Below, piece by piece: positions 42,168-51,286 of a stretch of 64,000 nucleotides of DNA (within the stretch, counting starts at the first letter, position 1; every line of letters begins with the position of its first letter). Below the pieces are notes generated by a model, which saw only the letters and a list, made by a program, of their open reading frames with translations, was not told the origin of the DNA and ran no database searches. The position numbers were made by a program, and so were the translations under genes. This DNA is from Mucilaginibacter dorajii (GTDB lineage Bacteria; Bacteroidota; Bacteroidia; Sphingobacteriales; Sphingobacteriaceae): positions 124,001-188,000 of the forward strand of contig NZ_JANTYS010000002.1 of the NCBI RefSeq assembly GCF_024808255.1, written 5' to 3'.

Positions 42168-42783
42168 TCAACATTTATAAAAACAAAAACGGCCGCATGG
42201 AGATATTTCTTTATGCGGCTGTTTTATTATCCCCCCTCAGGGTCATATTACCTGTTAGTTAAGCTGTTAATAATTGTTAAATACTTACTTTTGCTGTGTG
42301 TGGGGTATATAATTTTTAGTACTCTTGTAAGGAATAGGCTTTTGATCACATCTACCAATCAATCCATTACGTAATTGACATAAACAATAATAGTAAAAGG
42401 TGCATACAAATAACTATAGTTTTATTTTTTATGTAACATATAGTATAATCAAAAGGTAATTTATTGTACCGCCCGACGTTTCAGTACAGAATGTCGACAA
42501 TATTTGACTTTTTGACCACATTAGTCTGTAGGGATTTTTTTTACCTTTGAACCGCAGTTACAGACTTGCATATAAGGGTTGTGAAAGATGCTTAAAATAG
42601 GTTTAAAACAGGTTTTGAGCCAAACAGACGGGCAGAAAAGATAAGTAGAAGTGATTGATCGGTCTGTTATTTTTTGAACTGATAATTAATAATATCGGTA
42701 TTCAAAAAGGGGTTAGTTGGTTAGGTTACCGTTACTATTTATCAATCAAAAGGAGTTTGTATTTGCATAATTGCATAAAGTAC
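42168..42783. other. Long leader/spacer before the DUF5686 gene
   Basis: About 615 bp between ino1 and the DUF5686 gene. It begins with the ino1 terminator. Possible -7 boxes TACTTTTG (42286) and TACCTTTG (42542) are present; use of the second would give a leader of more than 200 nt. I see no known riboswitch, tRNA or small gene in it. Confidence 0.5.
42186..42226 (+). terminator. Terminator of the inositol-phosphate synthase gene
   Basis: AAAACGGCCGCAT pairs with ATGCGGCTGTTTT with one mismatch around a 15-nt loop, and the stem ends in TTTT. It lies 19 bp after the ino1 stop and separates that gene from the DUF5686 gene. Confidence 0.75.
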
Positions 42784-45336
42784 ATGGATTTTAAAAAATT
42801 TTACAAAAGTTTATTTTTCTCAATATTCTTTTTTTCTGTCACCTCATTATTTGCTCAAACAACCGTAATTACAGGCACGGTGACTGATGCAGGCAATAAA
42901 CAAACCTTACCTTTTGTTGTGGTTGGCTTTACCGGCACTACTACCGGCGTCACTACCGATAATAATGGCAAATACCGCATTTCAACCACCAATCAAACTT
43001 ATAAGCAAATAAAAATTTCTTTTTTAGGTTACAAGGATGCCTTTTTAAGCATTGTGCCTGGCAAAGAGCAGGTGGTTAACGTGAAACTTTTTCCGGCCGC
43101 GCAACAACTTACCGAGGTTAACATTAAGGCAGGTAAAAAGCCTAAATATCGTAACAAGGATAACCCGGCTGTTGAGCTGATCCGTAAGGTTATTGAAAAC
43201 AAAGAAAAAAACCGTCCCGAAGCCTATAATTATGTAGAGTACAGGGAATACGATAAAATGATGTTTGGCGCCGCCAACGTTTCTACTCAGTTTAGCGACC
43301 GTAAATTTTTCAGGAAGTATAAGTTCATTTTGGATAACCGTGATAGTACATCTATCCCCGGTAAATCAATATTACCTATCTTTTTGAACGAAAAGTTATT
43401 GCAAACCTACTATCGTAAAAACCCCGAAAAAAACAGGGAAATTGTATTGGGCGAAAAAAATGTAAACTTTGGTCCGGCAGTGGATAATGCAGGTTTGGCA
43501 CAATACTTTAAGCACCTTTACAGCAAGGTTAACATTTATGATAACAACATATTGCTGATAACCAGCCAGTTTTTAAGCCCGATATCAGATAACTCGCCTA
43601 ATTACTATAAGTTTTTCATCACGGATACTGTTACCGATGCCAAAAACCAAAAGTTGGTTGAGTTAAGTTTTACACCACGTAACACCAATGATGTTTTGTT
43701 TGAAGGCCGTATTTATGTTACGCTTGATGGCAACTACGCCGTGCAAAAGGCCGATTTATTGGTAAACAAACACATCAATATTAACTTTATCCGGTCGATA
43801 CAGGTTAACCTGGAATTTCAACAAAACCCCGATAACCGTTATCATCTGAGCAAAAGTACTACCATTGCCGATTTTGGCGCCACTAAAAAAGATGCTAAAA
43901 GCAGCTTGTTTGGTATGCGCACCATTACCTATGGTAATTATGTGGTAAATAACCCAAGACCAGATACGGCTTACACCAAGCAATCAGAAGAATCATCAGA
44001 CGAAGCTAAAAACCGTAACGACGCGTTCTGGCAAAAAAACCGCTTGGATACGTTAACAACGGCCGAATCAAAGGTTTACAAAAATATTGACAGCTTAAAG
44101 GATATGCCCTCTTTTAAACGTACAGTGGATATTGCAACCATATTACTGGCAGGTTATAAAGGCTTCAACAAATTTGAAATTGGTCCGGCAAATACATTTT
44201 ACAGCTTTAACCCGGTTGAGGGTTTTAAACTGAGGTTAGGTGGCCGTACTACTCCCGGACTAAGCAAACGTTATTATTTTGAAACTTACCTGGCCTACGG
44301 TTTTAAAGACGAAAAATTTAAAGGTTTTTTAAGTGCTACTTACTCGCTTAACAATAAATCAATTTACAAATTCCCGCAAGATTATATCAGGGCGAGCTTT
44401 CAGCGCGATACCAAAATTCCGGGTGCAAGCTTACAGTTTGTGGAAGAGGATAACTTCCTGCTATCATTTAAGCGTGGTGTAAACGATAAATACCTGTATA
44501 ACGATAACTACAAGATAGATTACGTGCACGAGTTTGAAAGCCACTTCTCTTACACCGCAGGCTTCAATAAGTGGACACAATCGCCGGCTGGCTCGTTATA
44601 TTTTAACAGCCCGTTAAATGGTCAGATCCACAACTTAACAACTACCGAGATATCGGCAGGACTGCGCTATGCACCAAACGAAGAGTTTTACCAGGGCAAA
44701 ATTTACCGTATCCCATTACCAAATAAATACCCTATCTTCCAGCTACAATACACCGCGGGTTTAAAGAATGTATTTGGCGGTGAATATAACTATCAAAAAT
44801 TTGATGGCCGTATTGATAAACGCGTTTACGAATCGCAGTTAGGTTATGCCGATGTAGCTGTTTATGGTGGTAAATTGTTTGGTACAGTGCCTTATCCATT
44901 GCTGGGTATACCGCATGCCAACCAAACTTACGCTTACGATATTGACTCCTATAACTTAATGAACTTTTTGGAGTTTGTATATGACCATTACGAGGGTATA
45001 AGAATTGATCAACACTTTATGGGTTTCTTCTTTAATAAAGTACCTTTGTTAAAAAGACTAAAATGGCGCGAAACATTGTCGCTTAAAGTGTTATATGGTG
45101 GTTTGAGTGATAAAAATGATCCATCAATCCACCCATCTCTATACCAGTTACCTGTTGACGCCAACGGCGTTCCTGTAACATATACGTTAGGTCATACGCC
45201 ATACGTGGAAGGAAGCGTTGGTATCGAAAACATATTTAAGCTCATCAGGATTGATTTTGTAGAGCGGTTTAACTATTTAGATCATCCGAATGTAGCAAAT
45301 TGGGGTATCCGTACGAGAATTAAATTTGATTTTTAA
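42784..45336 (+). CDS. DUF5686 outer-membrane protein with carboxypeptidase-like domain
   Basis: 850 residues from the ATG at 42784, which starts the signal peptide MDFKKFYKSLFFSIFFFSV; an earlier frame to 42655 is rejected. A carboxypeptidase-like regulatory domain (about 25-110) carries ITGTVTDAGNKQTLPFVVVG. The remaining ~730 residues are beta-rich and end in a C-terminal strand (GIRTRIKFDF), as for an outer-membrane barrel. Function of the family is unknown. Here it lies inside the sphingolipid/inositol cluster, 24 bp before the CDP-alcohol phosphatidyltransferase, so transport or placement of the lipid at the outer membrane is a reasonable guess only. Confidence 0.82.
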   Translation: MDFKKFYKSLFFSIFFFSVTSLFAQTTVITGTVTDAGNKQTLPFVVVGFTGTTTGVTTDNNGKYRISTTNQTYKQIKISFLGYKDAFLSIVPGKEQVVNVKLFPAAQQLTEVNIKAGKKPKYRNKDNPAVELIRKVIENKEKNRPEAYNYVEYREYDKMMFGAANVSTQFSDRKFFRKYKFILDNRDSTSIPGKSILPIFLNEKLLQTYYRKNPEKNREIVLGEKNVNFGPAVDNAGLAQYFKHLYSKVNIYDNNILLITSQFLSPISDNSPNYYKFFITDTVTDAKNQKLVELSFTPRNTNDVLFEGRIYVTLDGNYAVQKADLLVNKHININFIRSIQVNLEFQQNPDNRYHLSKSTTIADFGATKKDAKSSLFGMRTITYGNYVVNNPRPDTAYTKQSEESSDEAKNRNDAFWQKNRLDTLTTAESKVYKNIDSLKDMPSFKRTVDIATILLAGYKGFNKFEIGPANTFYSFNPVEGFKLRLGGRTTPGLSKRYYFETYLAYGFKDEKFKGFLSATYSLNNKSIYKFPQDYIRASFQRDTKIPGASLQFVEEDNFLLSFKRGVNDKYLYNDNYKIDYVHEFESHFSYTAGFNKWTQSPAGSLYFNSPLNGQIHNLTTTEISAGLRYAPNEEFYQGKIYRIPLPNKYPIFQLQYTAGLKNVFGGEYNYQKFDGRIDKRVYESQLGYADVAVYGGKLFGTVPYPLLGIPHANQTYAYDIDSYNLMNFLEFVYDHYEGIRIDQHFMGFFFNKVPLLKRLKWRETLSLKVLYGGLSDKNDPSIHPSLYQLPVDANGVPVTYTLGHTPYVEGSVGIENIFKLIRIDFVERFNYLDHPNVANWGIRTRIKFDF

Positions 45337-45360
45337 TTTTGTAACATCAAACTATTACAA

Positions 45361-46083
45361 ATGGAACAGAAAATATCGCTTAGAACAAACCTGCAATTGG
45401 GTATATACCGCGTAATTGATCCGGTTGTGAAAATTCTGATCAAAGTTGGTTTAACCCCAAACGCGGTTACATCAATCGGCTTTGTACTTAACGTTGGTGT
45501 TGCTGCCATATTTATATTGGGTGCCGAAGAAGGCAACCGTGGCGATTTACGTTACGTGGGCTGGGCCGGCGGCCTCATCCTGTTTGCCGGGTTGTTTGAT
45601 ATGCTTGACGGGCAGGTAGCCCGCCTGGGTAACATGAAATCAACCTTTGGTGCTTTGTATGACTCCGTGCTTGACCGTTACAGCGAACTGATCATGTTTT
45701 TAGGCATCTGTTACTACCTGGTTGGTCACCACTACTTTATAAGCTCGATTGCTGCGTTTATAGCGCTGATTGGCTCCATGATGGTTAGTTATGTAAGGGC
45801 ACGTGCCGAAGGTTTAGGAGTTGAAGTTAAAGGTGGTTTAATGCAAAGGCCCGAGCGTGTGGTAACCATTGGTGTTTGCGCATTGGCAAGCGGTATTGTT
45901 GCCCAATATATTGGCGGTAACTACAAATTGTTTGTACCAGGCATTAAATTCCACATTTTTGAACCGATATCGATATTTACCTTTCCGTTGGTTTTATTAG
46001 CAGTGCTTACCAACATTACTGCCTTTAACAGGCTTAGGGAAGCAAAAAGAGCATTGATAAAACAAGAAGAAGAAGGTTTGTAG
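45361..46083 (+). CDS. CDP-alcohol phosphatidyltransferase
   Basis: 240 residues and about six helices. The family signature D-x2-DG-x2-AR-x8-G-x3-D-x3-D is complete: Asp80, Asp83-Gly84, Ala87-Arg88, Gly97, Asp101 and Asp105. It moves a phosphoalcohol from CMP onto a lipid or inositol-1-phosphate. With ino1 and an AUR1-like gene in the cluster, the likely acceptor is inositol-1-phosphate, making phosphatidylinositol-phosphate as in other bacteria. A separate phosphatase needed to remove the extra phosphate was not seen in the window. It is separated from the hydroxylase gene by a 200-bp gap. Confidence 0.85.
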   Translation: MEQKISLRTNLQLGIYRVIDPVVKILIKVGLTPNAVTSIGFVLNVGVAAIFILGAEEGNRGDLRYVGWAGGLILFAGLFDMLDGQVARLGNMKSTFGALYDSVLDRYSELIMFLGICYYLVGHHYFISSIAAFIALIGSMMVSYVRARAEGLGVEVKGGLMQRPERVVTIGVCALASGIVAQYIGGNYKLFVPGIKFHIFEPISIFTFPLVLLAVLTNITAFNRLREAKRALIKQEEEGL

Positions 46084-46283
46084 TTTTAAATACAATTGGC
46101 ATACAGCCCATTGCATAAAACTTAAAAGCCCCTTACCAAAATATCATATCTTCGTAACCGTAAATTAATGGTTGATAGCTGGCAAATCCAGGCTAACCCC
46201 ATATTTACCCGTAATTAGTTTTAAATAAAAAGATTAAATAACAGGCAGAAAGATCGTTAAACATTTTAAACCTGATATGTGCT

Positions 46284-46910
46284 ATGGCGAAAAAGAATTA
46301 TATTTCTAACTCACAGGAATCTGTGAGGATGTTTAAAAGTAACTTTTTAGAGGTTTTATCAAAGGTACATTTTACGGTGCCTTTGTATATTTTTGTACCG
46401 GTTATCATTTACTCTACCTACCTGGCTTTTACCAACGGGATAGATTTTATCAAATACGTTGAGCTTTTCATTTTAGGCCTCTTTATCTGGACCATCACAG
46501 AGTACATTATGCACCGGTTTGTTTTTCACCTTAAACCCAATGAAAACTGGGAATGGGCAAAAAGGCTGCACTTTATTATGCACGGTGTACACCACGATTA
46601 TCCAAGCGATGCTAAACGTTTGGTATTGCCCCCATCACTGAGCATTCCATTGGCCACGGCTTTTTTCTTTTTATTTAAGGCCATATTACCTGTAAACTAT
46701 GTATTTGGCTTTTTCCCAGGCTTTATATTAGGCTATTTGTTTTATGATCTATCGCACTATGCCATGCATCATTTTAACTTTAAAAGCGGCCTGTTTAAGA
46801 AAATAAAACAGCATCACATGCTACACCATTATCAAGACCCTGACAGGGGCTATGGCGTTAGCTCACCACTGTGGGATAAAATATTCCGTTCAGGTTTCTT
46901 AAAAAAATAA
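46284..46910 (+). CDS. Fatty-acid-hydroxylase-family (sterol desaturase fold) protein
   Basis: 208 residues and about four membrane helices. The diiron histidine boxes are visible: HRFVFH, HGVHHDYPSD, HYAMHHFNF and HHMLHHYQD. The tail YGVSSPLWDKIFRSGF is typical of ceramide fatty-acid 2-hydroxylases (FA2H/Scs7). In a sphingolipid cluster it probably adds an OH to the amide-linked fatty acid or the long-chain base. Its stop lies 1 bp before the GTG start of the AUR1-like gene, so the two are tightly coupled. Confidence 0.85.
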   Translation: MAKKNYISNSQESVRMFKSNFLEVLSKVHFTVPLYIFVPVIIYSTYLAFTNGIDFIKYVELFILGLFIWTITEYIMHRFVFHLKPNENWEWAKRLHFIMHGVHHDYPSDAKRLVLPPSLSIPLATAFFFLFKAILPVNYVFGFFPGFILGYLFYDLSHYAMHHFNFKSGLFKKIKQHHMLHHYQDPDRGYGVSSPLWDKIFRSGFLKK

Positions 46911-46911
46911 G

Positions 46912-47856
46912 GTGGATAGTAGCAGTACTTCAAATACCAGCGTTGCCATCAATAGCAAAAGTATCCTGGTTGTTTCACTCATCTCGATAGCTTACCTGGT
47001 ACTCTCCTACCTTTTAATAGGCTATAAAAGTGATGAGTTGACGTTAGTACTAATCTTCAATGTGCTTTTTTACCTATCAGTACCTACCCGTAAATTTATC
47101 CTGGGTTTTGCCATTTTTATAGTTTACTGGATCATATTTGATTATATGAAGGCCTTCCCCAACTATAATTTTAACCCGGTACACATTGCCGATATTTATA
47201 ATTTAGAAAAACACCTGTTCGGCATTCATTATAAAGGCAGCCTGTTAACACCAAACGAGTACTGGCGTATTAACGGCACTACTTTTATTGATGTAGTTGC
47301 CGGTATTTTTTACCTGTGCTGGATTCCTGTACCGCTTGCATTTGCGGCTTACCTGTTTTTCAAAAACAAAGGGCAGTTTCTGCGGTTCTCGCTCACGTTT
47401 GTATTGGTTAACCTATTGGGTTTCGTAGTTTATTACACTTTCCCGGCTGCACCGCCCTGGTATGTGCAATACCACGGTTTACTATTCCATCCCCTAACCC
47501 AGGGCAATACTGCGGGTTTGGCCAAGTTTGATGCCTACTTCCACGCCGGCATTTTTAAATCCATTTATGCCAAAGGATCTAATGTATTTGCGGCTATGCC
47601 ATCATTGCACTCATCTTACCCGGTTATTGTTTTATACTATGGTATCAAAAACCGCCTGGGTATTGTGAATGTATTTTTTGCTGTTGTGATGTTGGGTATA
47701 TGGTTTACTGCGGTTTATGCAAGTCATCATTATGTACTTGATGTACTGGCGGGCATCATCTGCGCTATCGCGGGTATTTCACTCTTCAACTTTTTGCTTG
47801 GCAAATCAACCTGGCTACAGCAAAGGCTTACCAGTTACGAACGGGTTATTGTTTAG
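46912..47856 (+). CDS. AUR1-like PAP2-superfamily inositol-phosphoceramide synthase candidate
   Basis: 314 residues from a GTG start 1 bp after the hydroxylase stop. Six or so helices carry the AUR1-type motifs: NLEKHLFG (about 97-104), FPAAPPWY (177-184), AMPSLHSSYP with His233, and the SHHYVLDVLAG block with His272/His273 and Asp277. Fungal Aur1 moves inositol phosphate from phosphatidylinositol to ceramide, and a PAP2-type protein has this role in Bacteroides. Cluster context supports inositol-phosphoryl-ceramide synthesis. A simple lipid phosphatase role cannot be excluded without enzymology. Confidence 0.82.
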   Translation: MDSSSTSNTSVAINSKSILVVSLISIAYLVLSYLLIGYKSDELTLVLIFNVLFYLSVPTRKFILGFAIFIVYWIIFDYMKAFPNYNFNPVHIADIYNLEKHLFGIHYKGSLLTPNEYWRINGTTFIDVVAGIFYLCWIPVPLAFAAYLFFKNKGQFLRFSLTFVLVNLLGFVVYYTFPAAPPWYVQYHGLLFHPLTQGNTAGLAKFDAYFHAGIFKSIYAKGSNVFAAMPSLHSSYPVIVLYYGIKNRLGIVNVFFAVVMLGIWFTAVYASHHYVLDVLAGIICAIAGISLFNFLLGKSTWLQQRLTSYERVIV

Positions 47857-48098
47857 TACAATTAACGGTTTTTTGAGTAAAATCATGTACTATTTACTAT
47901 TCACCTTGGTATGTGGAAAAAACCCGCGCTTAATGTTGAATAAATTTTAGCAGCTAATTATTACTAAAAAGTGCCATTACAGCATAAAAACACATAAAAC
48001 ATAACCATCTTATTCATTTTTGGCGTACCTGATTGATAAACAGGCACATTATTTGACTATCAATTATCAAATATATTGCTATATTCGATAGCCCCTAT

Positions 48099-48985
48099 AT
48101 GAAAAGACTACTTACTTGCCTCATCTTCATTGCCTTAGCCACCACCAAATCATCAGCATACGCTGGTGACCTTGATAGTCTTAAGCAAAAATTACAGCTC
48201 ACCAACGATTCATTAAAGGGTCCTATATATACTGAAATTGCTGCTCAGTATTTAAATTACGATACTGTAGCAAACCGCAACTTAAGACGCTATTATCAAA
48301 ATGAAGCTTTAAATTACACCATGCTGGCGTTGCACGTATATTCGGCATATAATGATAGCCTTGGTTTACGGACTTCTTATAATAGTTTATCAAAAATTTA
48401 CCGTTCACAACACAAGTATCCGCAGGCGAAATGGTTCATTTTGCAATCAAATACCATATCGCGCCAAAAGAAGGATATCCCCAATATTATAGCCTCATTG
48501 ATTGAACTGTCGGCTATTAAAACCGATATTAAGGATTATACCCTGGCCATGGGCGATTTGAATGAAGCACTTAACATCGTCGTTAAAAACAAGGATCCCA
48601 AAAATGAATCAACCGTACAGGTTGCCTACGCTAATTTATATCGACGGATGAATAACTACGATAAAGCAGCCATCGCCATAAAAAGGCACGAATTTCTGGA
48701 CGATAGTATTCGGCAGGCCGAAATAGATAAACTGGCCATGGTAGCCAAAAAGGATTCGATAAAGATCAAAAAACAGGATTCGGTAATCGCCAAAAAAAAA
48801 GTATATACCTCCAGCTTGAAAACGAACTTCAGGAGAGGGCGAATGCTCGCTTCGGCAAGGCACATAGTCTCATTGTAGTACTTATTATAGCACTTTCCGT
48901 TGTAGCAGTATCAGTGATGATCTATTACTGGCGGCGCAAAAGAAAAAGCAGGTGGCGCATCAGGCTCAGGAAACCCAAACCATAA
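48099..48985 (+). pseudogene. TPR protein with C-terminal membrane segment, split at an A9 tract
   Basis: The open frame 48099-48878 encodes a signal peptide (about 1-22) and TPR-like helices, but its last ~25 residues are basic and out of character. At 48792-48800 there is a run of nine A. A -1 shift there opens a frame to 48985 that reads YLQLENELQERANARFGKAH and then a membrane helix LIVVLIIALSVVAVSVMIYY. That is the normal tail of such proteins: coiled coil, helix, short basic end. So the gene is either frameshifted, phase-variable through the A tract, or the sequence has a homopolymer error. It resembles the N-terminal half of the kinase at the window start. Confidence 0.75.
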
Positions 48986-49048
48986 ATTTATCGAATACCT
49001 TCATCCGAAACATTAAACCCAAATATATTTTAGTTGTCTGATACACAT

Positions 49049-49597
49049 ATGAAAAGATCAATTGTGCAGGCTGTGTTTATCCTGGTTTCACTTTTTACAT
49101 TTGGCAAAACTTACGGCCAAAGTGCAGATTTTAGAAACGAGTTTTTATCAAGCATCAACGCAACCCGGGCCAAAGGCTGTAATTGTGGCGACACCTATTT
49201 TCCGCCGGCACCTCCCCTTACCTGGAACAATAAATTATTTGACGCCGCCATCGGCCACGCAAAAGACATGGCCAAACGCAATTATTTTAGCCATACCAGC
49301 CAGGATGGCCGTAGCATGGAGGATAGGATAGTTTTAGCTGGTTATATTTTTAAAGGATTCAAAAGTTTTGCCATAGGCGAAAACATTGCCCAGGGGCAAC
49401 AAAGCATTGCCGAAGTGATGGATGGCTGGTTTAAAAGTGAAGGCCACTGTAAAAACCTGATGAACCGCGACTTTAAAGAAGTTGGCGTAGCCCAATACAA
49501 CGACTACTGGGTACAGGATTTTGGCGGCCGCACCTCATTTACCGCCGAGCAGCAAAAGCTCATCAAATCTGGAAAGTATAGGCTGATTAAAAATTGA
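49049..49597 (+). CDS. CAP-domain (SCP/PR-1 family) secreted protein
   Basis: About 182 residues from ATG 49049; an upstream TTG at 49034 is less likely. The signal peptide ends near TYGQ. The CAP fold shows NNKLFDAAIGHAKDMAKRNYFSH, with the cavity His residues in SHTSQDGRS and EGHCKNLM, and the Glu pair of AIGENIAQGQ. The CNCG-type cysteines (CNCGDTYF) could form a disulfide. CAP proteins bind lipids or act extracellularly; bacterial roles are mostly unknown. It follows the split TPR gene by about 60 bp. Confidence 0.9.
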   Translation: MKRSIVQAVFILVSLFTFGKTYGQSADFRNEFLSSINATRAKGCNCGDTYFPPAPPLTWNNKLFDAAIGHAKDMAKRNYFSHTSQDGRSMEDRIVLAGYIFKGFKSFAIGENIAQGQQSIAEVMDGWFKSEGHCKNLMNRDFKEVGVAQYNDYWVQDFGGRTSFTAEQQKLIKSGKYRLIKN

Positions 49598-49817
49598 TGT
49601 GCAGATTTCAGATGTGCAGATTCCGGATTTCAAATGCACAGATTTCAGATATGCAGTTGGCAACTTGATGTATACCCAGCACATGGGGTGCTGAAATAAA
49701 TTCAGCATGACTTGGTTTTTTGGTTGCATGTAGCATTCATGAGATTACACTTGAAATAGAAATTGTTCACATCTGAAATCTGCACATCTGAAATCTGTGC
49801 ATCTGAAATCTGTGCAT
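49598..49817. repeat. Low-complexity and CAGCATG-type repeat spacer
   Basis: Units of TGTGCAGATTTCAGAT occur at both ends (49598-49650 and 49768-49815). Between them is a short fold-back, CAGCACATGGGGTGCTGAAATAAATTCAGCATGA. No gene or promoter is evident. Confidence 0.55.
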
Positions 49818-50876
49818 CTACTCCCCCGCCTTCACTCTTCGTTCCATTACTTCCCGCCAGGTGGTTAATATAAAGCCGCGTTGTGTTAGGAATGCTTTTA
49901 ATCGGGGATCCGTCATGGCCAGCAAATCGCCTTTACGTTTTCTGCCGGTATTGGTTATTTTATCAAAGTTTGGTGTAGGGTTGGTGCAATGCATGATCAC
50001 CATGGTTAAGCCCGGCGATAAGCGACCAATGCTTTCAATGTAATGATCGGTATACCATTTTTGGATTTGCTTATCGGTCTTTTTTTCAATATCGGGCATC
50101 TGCCAATCGTAGCTTGAATTATGCAGGTCATCCAAAACCGGCAAGCCGGCTTTCCAGATCATTTCCCCGGTAGCTTTGGCCTGCCCCAGTGCAGCAGGTT
50201 CTGAAATGGCCATACCCTCGGTGTACTTACCCTGTTTCTTCAATTCGGCAATCGTAGCCGCTTTTGCTTCGGCGCGATAAAACAGATCGTCACCGCCCGG
50301 GAACATCACCGGGATCTTCTTTTCTATCCCCAGCTTGATATACTTTTCAAGGTAAGATGGTTTAGCAAATAAGGTACCCATGTGCGAATCGAGGTGCGTT
50401 GGCTTAAAACCCATGCTTAAAGCCCTATCCAGTTGCGCCCTGATCTCTTTATCTACCTCATCGGCCGAAGCCCTGAAATATACTGCCTCAACAGATGACC
50501 ATAGGCAGCCTTGTTTATCTGTTAGCCCGGGTACCGCTGTTTTCCCTGCTAACGGCCCCCAACGGTAGCTCTCCCATTCCGATGTCAGCGTTAAATGCAG
50601 GCCTGCATCTGTATCGGGGTGTTTATCCAGGTATTGTTTAAACTCCGGCACCCAGGCACAAGGCATCATTACACTGGTTGATGTGGCTACACCTTCGCCA
50701 AGGGCTTTTTCCACTCCGTCATTTGATTCATGCGACATGCCCGCGTCATCAACATGCAAAATAATTACACGTGCTCCTTGTGGCCAACCCAATCTTTCGG
50801 CGTAGGTTTTAGTTTGCTGCCCAAACGCGGCTAACCAAGTTGCTAAACCCAATAACAGGAGCGGAATCTTTTTCAT
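49818..50876 (-). CDS. ChbG/YdjC-family carbohydrate deacetylase, secreted
   Basis: 352 residues with a signal peptide ending near AFGQ. The catalytic and metal residues fit the ChbG/HpnK family: Asp-Asp in ILHVDDAGMSH, a His in DAGLHLTLTSEW, the HLDSHMGTLF motif and a late FHLS-like MVIMHCTNPTP. It should remove an acetyl group from a small sugar or oligosaccharide in the periplasm. It is a single gene on the minus strand, separated from the CAP gene by repeats. The exact sugar is unknown. Confidence 0.88.
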   Translation of the reverse strand: MKKIPLLLLGLATWLAAFGQQTKTYAERLGWPQGARVIILHVDDAGMSHESNDGVEKALGEGVATSTSVMMPCAWVPEFKQYLDKHPDTDAGLHLTLTSEWESYRWGPLAGKTAVPGLTDKQGCLWSSVEAVYFRASADEVDKEIRAQLDRALSMGFKPTHLDSHMGTLFAKPSYLEKYIKLGIEKKIPVMFPGGDDLFYRAEAKAATIAELKKQGKYTEGMAISEPAALGQAKATGEMIWKAGLPVLDDLHNSSYDWQMPDIEKKTDKQIQKWYTDHYIESIGRLSPGLTMVIMHCTNPTPNFDKITNTGRKRKGDLLAMTDPRLKAFLTQRGFILTTWREVMERRVKAGE

Positions 50877-51000
50877 GATGGTACAGGTTTTATAGTTGGT
50901 TTATTAAATATAGCTAATATGACCATTTAAACAAATACTTGTAAAACGTACATGCGCTGGCCTACTTGTAAAAATGAACCTGTAATTACACTTAATTTAC

Positions 51001-51008
51001 TATTTTTG
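51001..51008 (+). promoter_or_regulatory. -7 box for the 51014 gene
   Basis: TATTTTTG matches TAnnTTTG, 5 bp before the ATG, giving a very short leader for this gene and the coupled MBL gene. Confidence 0.4.
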
Positions 51009-51013
51009 AAATA

Positions 51014-51286
51014 ATGCTACCGGCCACTAACCATACCCTCGAAAAACTGGAAATACTGCTTAAAACAGCAGGATACAAGGTTAGGTATGAAAAAGGCAAT
51101 TTTAAAACCGGTGCGTGCCTGCTACTTAACAGCCGCCTCATTATTGTAAACCGTTTCTCGAACCTGGAAAGCAAGATCCTGGCCTTGTTTGAACTTTTAC
51201 GCGACCTTGATGTAGATATTAAACTACTGGATGATAAGCAGACTGCCTTTTTGCAGGATATTAAACAAACAAAACTGCAGCTGTGA
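51014..51286 (+). CDS. Small conserved-looking protein coupled to MBL hydrolase
   Basis: 90 residues, unrecognised function. It is soluble with an N-terminal helix, beta strands around YKVRYEKGNFKTGACLLLNSRLIIVN and a C-terminal helix DIKLLDDKQTAFLQDIKQTK. No catalytic motif is evident. The TGA stop overlaps the GTG start of the next gene (GTGA), so the two are translated together and probably work together. I recall similar small genes next to this MBL hydrolase in Bacteroidota, but no function. Confidence 0.75.
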   Translation: MLPATNHTLEKLEILLKTAGYKVRYEKGNFKTGACLLLNSRLIIVNRFSNLESKILALFELLRDLDVDIKLLDDKQTAFLQDIKQTKLQL

